Assembly: GCF_934476685.1 (NCBI RefSeq)
Contig: NZ_CAKSNX010000030.1
Coordinates: forward strand, 1-6,313
Reading direction: 5' to 3'
Origin: an uncultured Ruminococcus sp.
GTDB taxonomy: Bacteria; Bacillota; Clostridia; Oscillospirales; Ruminococcaceae
DNA length: 6,313 bases
The notes below the pieces were generated by a model. The model had not been told where the DNA came from. It searched no databases and saw only the letters and a list, made by a program, of their open reading frames with translations. Shown piece by piece: positions 1 through 5,684 of this stretch. Positions within the stretch are counted from its first letter, which is position 1. Each line of letters starts with the position of its first letter. Position numbers and translations under genes: made by a program.

Positions 1-77
1 TTTCCGTCATTTATTATTATTTGACCCGCTGAATGATTTAGATCGCCTTTTACAGTAAGTGTATGTCCGTTAAGATC
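1..77. repeat. Perfect 77-nt direct repeat, copy A (partner at 511-587)
   Basis: Positions 1-77 are base-for-base identical to 511-587. The offset is 510 nt (170 codons), so the repeat is in frame within the secreted-protein gene. Identity stops at 78/588 and may continue past the left edge. Identity at synonymous positions points to recent duplication or gene conversion. Confidence 0.95.
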
Positions 78-2042
78 CAAAGTAGATACATTAAGATTTA
101 AATTTCCATCTATGGTTGTATCTGCAAGCAGTTTATTCCAGCCAAAATAAAAATTATCATTGATCTCGATATTACTATTCTGAAATTCAACATTTGCAAA
201 TTCAATACGTTGATTATTTTCTGATATGATTTTCTGCTTGTCTGTTCCTGAAAATATTATCTTATTATTATTCAAAGTATAAAAGGAACTTTCGCTCATT
301 AAGACAAAATCTTTTTTTAATTCTATAATTCCATACTTAAGTGTTGAATTACCATAATCATAATAATCATATTTGATATTAAAGTTTCCGTTGACCAACA
401 CATAATCATTTTTTCCAATCATGGATATATGTCCGCCATCAGATATGGTTACATCACCATACTTATCTGTAGTCTTTTTAAATCCATTATAATCGCCATT
501 TACCACTAACTTTCCGTCATTTATTATTATTTGACCCGCTGAATGATTTAGATCGCCTTTTACAGTAAGTGTATGTCCGTTAAGATCAATTACTCCGCCT
601 GTAACTTTAAAATCATTATTAATTACTAAATCATCTGAGAGAGTAAGATCATAGCCATTATTACCGCCATAACCACTATATGCTTCAGCTTTTACCTCGT
701 TGCATTTTTCTTCATACTGCTTATCCGAATACTCAACGATCTTGTAATCCGGATTTATAAAAGTAATGTTTTCCCTATTTTTAGAATCGATAATGTACCA
801 AGAATCTGCACCAACATTTATCATATCGAACATTCCAGAAAGTTTTTCTTTTATGTTATCAATCTGAGCTGCATATTCTTCATAGTTCTGATTCGTTGCC
901 CATGCAAATAATTTTCCGACAAGAGCATCATTGTAAATAACGCCCACATATTTTTTAGAGTAATCACAGCCAAGATAGCATATATTTTCATACATACTGA
1001 ATGCAGCACAAAACTTATCTCGTTGTGAAGATTTAAGAGTATCTCTAAGCAGATCCTCAATCTCATACAGAGCGCTCATCTGATAATAATCATTAATCAT
1101 ATCCGTAGTTCCAAACCATGAATTTGCAACTACTATTCCGGCTGATTGAGCAAGATCAATGGCTACACCTGTTATACCTAATGATTCAATAACAGACTTT
1201 TTTATACCTTTCATAAACTCTCTATATAAAACGTCACCGCCAGCTTTTATAGTAAAAATATCTTTCACTTGCTGTGATGTCAAATCTTCTCTAAAAATAA
1301 GACTTACATTATCAATAGCAGCTTTCAGCTGAACATTGTCGGTGCATTTTTCCGACATACTAGATAATACATCTGCATAACCTTCAGAAAGATTAGACAT
1401 TATCTCAATTTTGCAAAGTTTATCAATCAAATCATTAACATCAGTTGCATATTCAATGATATCGCCAATTTTATCAACTTTCTCCAGAGCCTTTCCAAAG
1501 CAATTAAGATCTTTCATTTCTGAAAGTATATCCGCAGCATTATCAGATGTAATAGGAGTAGATTCTAAAAACTTACTATTTGAGTTAACGTATTTTTTCC
1601 ATGTAGAAACATGTATTGAATCATAAAAAGAATTAATCGAGCTTATAAATGACTCTTCCTGCACATTCCTAACAAGAATATCCATAATAATAGCTTCATA
1701 ATATTTGTACTGATAAGATTGTGTTACATCACTAATTGCAGAATCAGGAGTTATTGTTACAAGCTTCCATGCAGCCAATTCTTTTTGAAAAGTAGTATCA
1801 TTTTTTATAGTTTCAACAAAATCTCTATATGGTAATCTCATTTGATTAACAAGATAGTCATATGTTGTATAATTCTCTATGTAGTTTTCCTTATAAGAGT
1901 AGTAATCATCTGTGCTATAAGCAGAGGTTTGTATTTTAGTGCCTGGAAATAAATCACTTATATTATCCCACAATGGTGTTGCAACCAAAGCAAAAGTAGT
2001 AACAAATGCTGTTAATCCCGAAAATAAACGTTTAAATTCCAT
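1..2042 (-). CDS. Large secreted surface protein with beta-rich repeats, C-terminus beyond left edge
   Basis: An uninterrupted frame runs from ATG at 2042 off the left edge, giving 680 visible residues and no stop. The start is supported by AGGAAG five bases upstream and a strong promoter. The N-terminus looks like a Sec signal peptide: K4-R5, a hydrophobic stretch at about 6-25, and a possible cleavage near TSA-41 (or after A21). Residues about 42-450 are charged, apparently mostly helical, and match no family I recognise. From about residue 463 the sequence becomes Asn/Asp/Gly-rich and beta-like, with alternating hydrophobics such as LDLNGHTLTVKGDL and QIIINDGKLVVNGDY, suggesting a beta-helix or stacked-strand stalk. 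D486-K511 recurs at D656 onward, identical at DNA level. Inferred role: an extracellular or surface-attached structural, adhesive or carbohydrate-contacting protein. No catalytic motif is seen, and any anchor would lie outside the window. It belongs to no evident operon with the kinase module. Confidence 0.8.
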   Translation of the reverse strand, partial: MEFKRLFSGLTAFVTTFALVATPLWDNISDLFPGTKIQTSAYSTDDYYSYKENYIENYTTYDYLVNQMRLPYRDFVETIKNDTTFQKELAAWKLVTITPDSAISDVTQSYQYKYYEAIIMDILVRNVQEESFISSINSFYDSIHVSTWKKYVNSNSKFLESTPITSDNAADILSEMKDLNCFGKALEKVDKIGDIIEYATDVNDLIDKLCKIEIMSNLSEGYADVLSSMSEKCTDNVQLKAAIDNVSLIFREDLTSQQVKDIFTIKAGGDVLYREFMKGIKKSVIESLGITGVAIDLAQSAGIVVANSWFGTTDMINDYYQMSALYEIEDLLRDTLKSSQRDKFCAAFSMYENICYLGCDYSKKYVGVIYNDALVGKLFAWATNQNYEEYAAQIDNIKEKLSGMFDMINVGADSWYIIDSKNRENITFINPDYKIVEYSDKQYEEKCNEVKAEAYSGYGGNNGYDLTLSDDLVINNDFKVTGGVIDLNGHTLTVKGDLNHSAGQIIINDGKLVVNGDYNGFKKTTDKYGDVTISDGGHISMIGKNDYVLVNGNFNIKYDYYDYGNSTLKYGIIELKKDFVLMSESSFYTLNNNKIIFSGTDKQKIISENNQRIEFANVEFQNSNIEINDNFYFGWNKLLADTTIDGNLNLNVSTLDLNGHTLTVKGDLNHSAGQIIINDG
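511..587. repeat. Perfect 77-nt direct repeat, copy B (partner at 1-77)
   Basis: This is the second copy, encoding residues 486-511 of the secreted protein (start DLNGHTLTVKGD, end INDGK). The residues after it (LVVNGDYNGF) may continue in the other copy beyond the window edge, so the full repeat unit is not visible. Confidence 0.95.
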
Positions 2043-2047
2043 AATTA

Positions 2048-2053
2048 CTTCCT
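2048..2053 (-). promoter_or_regulatory. Ribosome binding site of the secreted-protein gene
   Basis: On the minus strand, AGGAAG lies five bases before ATG at 2042 (context GAAAGGAAGTAATTATG). It fixes the start of the signal peptide. Confidence 0.75.
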
Positions 2054-2122
2054 TTCTATATTTTTCTTCAAATAACTTTCTTTAATAATTATTACAAACA
2101 TGAATGATACTATTTTACAAGT

Positions 2123-2151
2123 ATTATAACATTTTTATCAAATAAATTCAA
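2123..2151 (-). promoter_or_regulatory. Promoter of the secreted-protein gene (TTGAAT-17-TATAAT)
   Basis: On the minus strand, a -35 TTGAAT (2146-2151) and a perfect -10 TATAAT (2123-2128) are separated by 17 bp, with a TGT extended -10. Transcription would begin near 2116, leaving a leader of about 74 nt before the ATG. No riboswitch-like structure is evident in that leader. Confidence 0.75.
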
Positions 2152-2203
2152 TTTACATAGTAAATAAATTCTATGGCAATAATATGTATAAAATTATACC
2201 AAC

Positions 2204-2237
2204 AAAAAAGCACCTGTCATCAAAAGAAAACAGATGC
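2204..2237 (-). terminator. Rho-independent terminator of the kinase gene
   Basis: Read on the minus strand, GCATCTGT (2230-2237) pairs with ACAGGTGC (2210-2217) over a 12-nt loop. This gives 8 bp including one G-U pair, followed directly by six T (2204-2209). It lies 47-80 bp past the kinase stop codon and separates that transcript from the secreted-protein promoter. Confidence 0.7.
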
Positions 2238-2261
2238 ATAAAATGATTTTAAATCTATATC

Positions 2262-2277
2262 TCTGTCTATAGACAGA
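2262..2277. repeat. 16-bp palindrome, site 1 (TCTGTCTATAGACAGA)
   Basis: Perfect palindrome TCTGTCTATAGACAGA, starting six bases past the kinase stop codon (2284-2286). Identical copies lie at 3585-3600 and 4699-4714. With flanks, sites 1 and 2 share 19 bp (TCTGTCTATAGACAGACTT). On the plus strand it is followed by C and six T, so it could also stop transcription entering from the left. Proposed as a recombination site of the neighbouring tyrosine recombinase; this is inference. Confidence 0.9.
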
Positions 2278-2283
2278 CTTTTT

Positions 2284-3522
2284 TCATTCTCTCTTGATAC
2301 TACCATTAGTTATATCCAAAGTATCAAAATTTATACCCGATGTATACTTTTTGCATAGAGCTTTATCAAAACGTTTTATTCTGTTCTCAAGCAAGTCGAG
2401 TACAGCGGAGATACGTTCATTAGGCAAATAGTTTCCTGTACAAAGTATCTCTTTTACATCATTTTGTATTGTATACAGCTTTGATATATCGTAACGTTCA
2501 GGTCCTTTGATAAGTCTGATCTGCTCATCGTGTGTCTTGCCAAAAGGTTTTGCATCAATATCATTGAGCTTTGCAATATCAGAAGAAAGAAGATTGTGTC
2601 CCAAAGCTGCTCCTGTATCGAATATAGGTGCAGCAGAATGGATAGAAAGGTCATCGGCATTTCGGATAAGTCCGAAATTTCTTAAGTGCCTGTCTGTGTT
2701 GCCCATAATATAGTCCACAGTGAGTATATCATCAAGACTTTTAATAAGTTCACCAGTGTCAGCACCAAGTCTTTCACAGCATTTGATGTAATGCTCATAT
2801 GGTGAAATTCTTGTGTTAGGCAGGAAATGTTCAAGTATGTCATTTGCGGTGATAAGTTCTGTGCTGCTATCAATAAAGCACTTGCAAATGCTTGCAGGTT
2901 TGTTATTGCTGAAAATAATATCATAGTCGGTATAGCCTTGAATGTTGAGAGTGTGGCATATAAGGGAAGCGATCTTCTCATTAAACACCTCTTGGAGATA
3001 AGGCTCTGTGCCTGACTTTATAAGATATCGTTCATTGTTTATTATCTTCCACTTTTTTCGTAACACTCCGTCGGAACTGTTAACAGGGGACATAAGATCC
3101 GCATTGTGAGTTTGAATGTCAATATCAAAAAGGGCAGCTCCTACATCATCGGAAAAATCGTTGTTAAAGAAATTCACATCATTCCAGGTCAGAGAGCTGT
3201 CTTTAGGACGGACCCAGTACTGATCTGAAAGAGAAAGAGCAAGACTGTTTTTTAGTAATGTATCTGTTGCAATGCGATCTCCACCTGCTGCTGCTCTCAG
3301 CTTTTCAAGACCACTTTGCAGCTTGTCACGGCTTGCAGGAATACGCCTGTCAGAAAGCCAGTCGTTAAAGTGTGAACGGTTTACAACAGTATCATCGACC
3401 TCAATAGGAAGGGGAACGTGCAGCTCATTTATTGCATAATCGATATACAGAGCGTAAAGCTTGTTGTCCTCTGATTCAAAATCAAAAACAGGTATATCCT
3501 TGTGCATAAGTGTATAATACAT
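2284..3522 (-). CDS. HipA-like Ser/Thr protein kinase, stand-alone
   Basis: 412 residues, in the size range of HipA-fold kinases. Landmarks in order: SSDGVLRKKWKI (149-160, a likely glycine-loop region); RYLIKSG with K169 as candidate ATP-binding lysine; DYIMGNTDRHLRNFG (270-284), the HipA catalytic loop with D277 as likely base and N282; and PIFDTG (299-304), where D302 would bind metal. HipA kinases phosphorylate cytosolic substrates (glutamyl-tRNA synthetase for E. coli HipA), causing growth arrest or acting as effectors; this substrate is unknown. The start at 3522 is set by AGGAGG eight bases upstream. Residues 1-120 match no domain I can name, and no HipB antitoxin adjoins; the XRE regulator lies over 1.2 kb away beyond the recombinase. 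The gene is divergent from the recombinase and bracketed by palindromes. Kinase fold is fairly sure, toxin role is not. Confidence 0.82.
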   Translation of the reverse strand: MYYTLMHKDIPVFDFESEDNKLYALYIDYAINELHVPLPIEVDDTVVNRSHFNDWLSDRRIPASRDKLQSGLEKLRAAAGGDRIATDTLLKNSLALSLSDQYWVRPKDSSLTWNDVNFFNNDFSDDVGAALFDIDIQTHNADLMSPVNSSDGVLRKKWKIINNERYLIKSGTEPYLQEVFNEKIASLICHTLNIQGYTDYDIIFSNNKPASICKCFIDSSTELITANDILEHFLPNTRISPYEHYIKCCERLGADTGELIKSLDDILTVDYIMGNTDRHLRNFGLIRNADDLSIHSAAPIFDTGAALGHNLLSSDIAKLNDIDAKPFGKTHDEQIRLIKGPERYDISKLYTIQNDVKEILCTGNYLPNERISAVLDLLENRIKRFDKALCKKYTSGINFDTLDITNGSIKRE

Positions 3523-3530
3523 TGACTGTT

Positions 3531-3536
3531 CCTCCT
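3531..3536 (-). promoter_or_regulatory. Ribosome binding site of the HipA-like kinase
   Basis: AGGAGG on the minus strand, inside AAAGGAGG, eight bases before ATG at 3522. A full-strength site, suggesting efficient translation once the gene is transcribed. Confidence 0.85.
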
Positions 3537-3552
3537 TTCAGTTGTTATTTAT

Positions 3553-3581
3553 ATTATAGCAGTTTGTTTTTAGTGTGTCAA
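3553..3581 (-). promoter_or_regulatory. Consensus promoter of the HipA-like kinase (TTGACA-17-TATAAT)
   Basis: On the minus strand, -35 TTGACA (3576-3581) and -10 TATAAT (3553-3558) both match the sigma-A consensus perfectly, with the optimal 17-bp spacer. Palindrome site 2 starts three bases upstream of the -35, so a protein bound there, or a DNA exchange there, would affect the upstream edge of the promoter while leaving its core intact. Confidence 0.88.
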
Positions 3582-3584
3582 CTT

Positions 3585-3600
3585 TCTGTCTATAGACAGA
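3585..3600. repeat. 16-bp palindrome, site 2, between the divergent promoters
   Basis: TCTGTCTATAGACAGA identical to sites 1 and 3. It lies 3 bp from the kinase -35 and 23 bp from the recombinase -35. Neither strand has a T-run directly after it, so a terminator role does not fit this copy. That leaves operator or recombination site as explanations. Confidence 0.9.
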
Positions 3601-3623
3601 CTTCTCATATTACAAAAAAATAT

Positions 3624-3652
3624 TTGCATAAAATCAATATTTCTGATATAAT
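3624..3652 (+). promoter_or_regulatory. Promoter of the tyrosine recombinase (TTGCAT-17-TATAAT)
   Basis: -35 TTGCAT (3624-3629) and -10 TATAAT (3647-3652) with a 17-bp spacer, and TGA before the -10 giving an extended -10. Transcription would start near 3659, about 35 bp before the ATG. It is divergent from the kinase promoter and somewhat weaker by consensus. Confidence 0.75.
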
Positions 3653-3676
3653 ATTTGAAAAGGGGAGAAAAAATTT

Positions 3677-3682
3677 AAGGAG
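3677..3682 (+). promoter_or_regulatory. Ribosome binding site of the recombinase, start choice ambiguous
   Basis: AAGGAG lies 8 bases before TTG at 3691 and 11 before ATG at 3694. The two candidate starts are adjacent codons, so the product differs by only one residue. ATG is preferred as the commoner initiator; the spacing slightly favours TTG. Confidence 0.6.
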
Positions 3683-3693
3683 AAGATTTATTG

Positions 3694-4722
3694 ATGCACG
3701 AGTTTAACGAATTATTGGACTTAGTTTTGGAAGAAAGGAAGAATGCCTTTAAGTCATTGAAAACTGCCGTATGGGAGCAGAGAATGGCTCAGAAGATATA
3801 TAAGTACTTTGATGGGAAATACGTTGAAAATATCGACGATATTGCTATAAACCGATTCTTCACGTTCTGTCGATTTAAAGAAAATGGGGAAATGTACAGT
3901 GACAAATATATCAAGGAAATATATATTCTTGTGAAAAACGTTATGCAAAAAGCCGTATACAAAAGATACATACCATACAATCCAATGGAATTTGGCTTTA
4001 AACGTCCTAAAGGAAATATTCCGCAACCAACGGATAGGCTCATGGATAAAGATGATCTTAAAAGACTGCTTTGTGTAATAGAAAAGTATCCACGATTTAA
4101 TACTGTTATACCAATACTTCTTCTAACGGGTATGCGAATAGGGGAACTTCTCGGTCTGTATTGGACAGACATCGACTTTGATAATAATATTATACATATC
4201 AGACGTGCCGTTGCTGACAGATATATAGAACTTACACCCGGAAATTATGTGAAAAGGGGAGTACATCTTACCGACACAAAAACAGTAATGTCAATACGAG
4301 ATCTGCCAGTATGCGGACAGGTTACCGATATCCTGCGCAGCTGGCTTATTTATCGGGATTTGCCTGAAAATACAAAGTGGAGAAAACGGATAGAAAGCAA
4401 GGATAACCTTAATCTTGTTTTCCCGAATTTTTATGGCAATATAACAGACTATAAAACTTTGTATGACAGTCTGCGTGATATGCTTAAAGCGGAAGGACTT
4501 CAAAACTGTGGGATACTATTTCATAAACTTCGTCATAATTATGCGACTGATCTATTGTCTGCAGGAGTTGATATATCCGTAGTGAGTAAAATGCTCGGTC
4601 ATAAGGATATAAAAACTACCGCAAACACATATGCAAAAGTTGAAATGGAACCGAAAATTGAAGCCATAAGAAAACAGGTGAGGTATCTTAATCAAAAATC
4701 TGTCTATAGACAGAAAATCTGA
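3694..4722 (+). CDS. Tyrosine recombinase / phage-type integrase
   Basis: 342 residues from ATG 3694 (343 if TTG 3691 is used; numbering here counts the TTG). The layout is that of integrases: an N-terminal SAM-like helical core-binding domain (about 5-95) and a C-terminal catalytic domain from about 117. All expected catalytic residues are visible: R149 in TGMRIGELLGL, K197 in TDTKTVMSIR, H278 and R281 in HKLRH, H304 in LGHKDIKTT, and nucleophile Y314 in NTYAKV. The enzyme therefore should be active, cutting and rejoining DNA at paired sites through a 3'-phosphotyrosine. No AP2-like arm-binding domain is apparent; the protein begins close to the core-binding domain. It is divergent from the HipA-like kinase. 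Its final codons (KSVYRQKI) contain palindrome site 3, and its stop directly abuts the convergent regulator remnant. Specificity for the palindromes is inferred from their placement, not shown. Confidence 0.92.
   Translation: MHEFNELLDLVLEERKNAFKSLKTAVWEQRMAQKIYKYFDGKYVENIDDIAINRFFTFCRFKENGEMYSDKYIKEIYILVKNVMQKAVYKRYIPYNPMEFGFKRPKGNIPQPTDRLMDKDDLKRLLCVIEKYPRFNTVIPILLLTGMRIGELLGLYWTDIDFDNNIIHIRRAVADRYIELTPGNYVKRGVHLTDTKTVMSIRDLPVCGQVTDILRSWLIYRDLPENTKWRKRIESKDNLNLVFPNFYGNITDYKTLYDSLRDMLKAEGLQNCGILFHKLRHNYATDLLSAGVDISVVSKMLGHKDIKTTANTYAKVEMEPKIEAIRKQVRYLNQKSVYRQKI
4694..4714 (-). terminator. Possible terminator of the convergent regulator, formed by palindrome site 3
   Basis: On the minus strand, TCTGTC and GACAGA pair around a TATA loop and are followed by TTTTTG. 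It is placed just after the end of the regulator region (4723). The stem is short and only half GC, so efficiency would be modest. Confidence 0.4.
4699..4714. repeat. 16-bp palindrome, site 3, inside the recombinase 3' end
   Basis: Third identical TCTGTCTATAGACAGA, encoding the residues SVYRQ of the recombinase tail, five bases before its stop codon. A recombination site overlapping the integrase gene end is known in some integrative elements. Read on the minus strand the palindrome forms a 6-bp hairpin followed by five T (4694-4698). Confidence 0.9.
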
Positions 4723-4911
4723 TCAATCAACATAATATCCGAATATCTCACGAAGATCCTTTTTGAAAAACTCTATGAGGACAGCATTGTACTTTCTGTG
4801 GCAGTTATATGACATATCACCTTTTTCACAACGATAAATAGAGTCGTTAGTAACACCTGTGCGATCAATAACATCCTGCCTTGTAAAATATGCATTTGAC
4901 GAACATACCAC
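4723..4911 (-). pseudogene. Detached C-terminal HTH fragment of the adjacent XRE regulator
   Basis: A 62-codon frame, open from just after TAA at 4915-4917 down to TGA at 4723-4725. It reads like genuine protein: YFTRQDVIDRTGVTNDSIYRCEKG has the spacing of an XRE-type helix-turn-helix, followed by a plausible tail ending FFKKDLREIFGYYVD. By contrast, the overlapping end of the 245-residue frame here is hydrophobic and low in charge, as expected for out-of-frame translation. No ribosome site precedes its GTG. The simplest reading is that both frames were once one gene and a single-base deletion (or sequencing error) between about 4885 and 4918 split them. Independent expression is unlikely but not excluded. 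Its stop codon abuts the recombinase stop. Confidence 0.6.
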
Positions 4912-5510
4912 AACTTAAAGCCAAGATCCATAGAGTTAATGAGTTTCATTATCTGTTCCTCAGATAATTCATCAAAATTATATGGATATTCTGCTCCCAG
5001 TCCAAGTACTTTGTCAAGGAATATGTTTATATCTATTTTTCGTTTAGAGGAATATTGAGTTACGATTTTCTCAATTTTTCTGTATTCTGTGTATGTTGAT
5101 TCAGGCAGTACATCGGCTTTTGCAGCCTGTTTCTTTTCAAATCTCTCAGCATTTGTTTTCCTGGATCTCTCACGTTTCTTGTTCGCAGTGATTTTTTTCT
5201 GTTCTTCACTCTCGAAGAAAGCACGTTCGGCAAGATACCTTTTTCGTTCAGGTATAAATTTGAGCTGATAAGAATATTCACAGTACAGCAGATCACGAAT
5301 ATCATCATCAGATAGATTATATATTTCCTTGAATACACAAAACATCATCGTTAGCTTTGTAGTAGATATGCTGCCATTGTAAGTTCCGAGTTCGATCCTG
5401 GCATAGTTAGCACGCTGTATTCCGATAACATCAGCAATTTGCTGCTGACTTAAATTATGCTTAGCCCGGAATTCCTGTAAATATGTGCGTGGAAACACTG
5501 AATTGTTCAT
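4773..5510 (-). CDS. XRE-family transcriptional regulator, probably frameshifted near its 3' end
   Basis: The start is ATG at 5510, with AGGAGG nine bases upstream; an upstream in-frame ATG at 5582 has no such site. The frame gives 245 residues. LSQQQIADVIGIQRANYARIELG (20-42) is a clear lambda-repressor-like HTH. Residues 87-133 are strongly basic and probably helical, followed by an acidic stretch (SEEQIMKLINSMDLG, about 182-196). From about residue 201 the sequence turns unlike protein, and the expected continuation, a second HTH, is found in the -1 frame down to 4723. The intact ancestor would thus be a regulator of about 262 residues with an HTH at each end. Targets are unknown; the palindromes or the AT-rich inverted repeats upstream of this gene are candidates. 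It converges on the recombinase. It could still supply the missing antitoxin-like function for the kinase, but nothing in the sequence shows that. Confidence 0.75.
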   Translation of the reverse strand: MNNSVFPRTYLQEFRAKHNLSQQQIADVIGIQRANYARIELGTYNGSISTTKLTMMFCVFKEIYNLSDDDIRDLLYCEYSYQLKFIPERKRYLAERAFFESEEQKKITANKKRERSRKTNAERFEKKQAAKADVLPESTYTEYRKIEKIVTQYSSKRKIDINIFLDKVLGLGAEYPYNFDELSEEQIMKLINSMDLGFKLWYVRQMHILQGRMLLIAQVLLTTLFIVVKKVICHITATESTMLSS

Positions 5511-5519
5511 AGTTTTATA

Positions 5520-5525
5520 CCTCCT
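5520..5525 (-). promoter_or_regulatory. Ribosome binding site deciding the XRE regulator start
   Basis: AGGAGG on the minus strand (within CAGGAGGT), nine bases before ATG at 5510. It makes the shorter start preferable to the ATG at 5582. Confidence 0.8.
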
Positions 5526-5598
5526 GAGAATAATAAATTTCTGAATTGTCTTATCTGAGAGAAAAGAAGGCTTTTTAGGCACATATATATACTTATAT

Positions 5599-5632
5599 AG
5601 ATAATATCACATACTTAAGAAAAATATTATCT
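5599..5632. repeat. 9-bp inverted repeat upstream of the XRE regulator, operator candidate
   Basis: AGATAATAT (5599-5607) and ATATTATCT (5624-5632) are perfect inverted copies separated by 16 bp. About 14 bp further on lies a perfect 14-bp AT palindrome, TAGATATATATCTA (5646-5659). All sit in the 174-bp gap that should hold the regulator's promoter, so self-regulation is plausible. I could not fix a convincing -35/-10 pair here. AT-rich sequence produces such repeats by chance, so weight is low. Confidence 0.35.
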
Positions 5633-5684
5633 TTTCTTTTTCTCTTAGATATATATCTAGTGGGTTAAGATATGACAGCTCATT

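Noticed and set aside
851..1626. Two 71-codon frames inside the secreted-protein gene
   Set aside because: They overlap an uninterrupted 680-codon frame with signal peptide and repeats.
2454..3015. Several 60-100 codon frames on both strands inside the kinase gene
   Set aside because: They are shadows of the well-supported kinase frame, without ribosome sites or recognisable motifs.
3510..3707. Open plus-strand frame of 65 codons across the kinase-recombinase gap
   Set aside because: It covers both promoters and the palindrome, has no ribosome site, and is not protein-like. Relevant only as a possible tail in a rearranged form.
3754..4503. Minus-strand frames of 70-127 codons within the recombinase gene
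   Set aside because: They lie opposite the recombinase, whose catalytic residues fix the true frame.
2251..4720. AAATCT next to the outer palindromes (2251-2256 and 4715-4720) as a target-site duplication
   Set aside because: Only six AT-rich bases, and the distance to the palindrome differs (5 versus 0 bp), so chance is likely.
5511..5582. Upstream ATG at 5582 as start of the XRE regulator
   Set aside because: No ribosome site there, while ATG 5510 has AGGAGG at ideal spacing; the extra 24 residues lie in an AT-rich leader.
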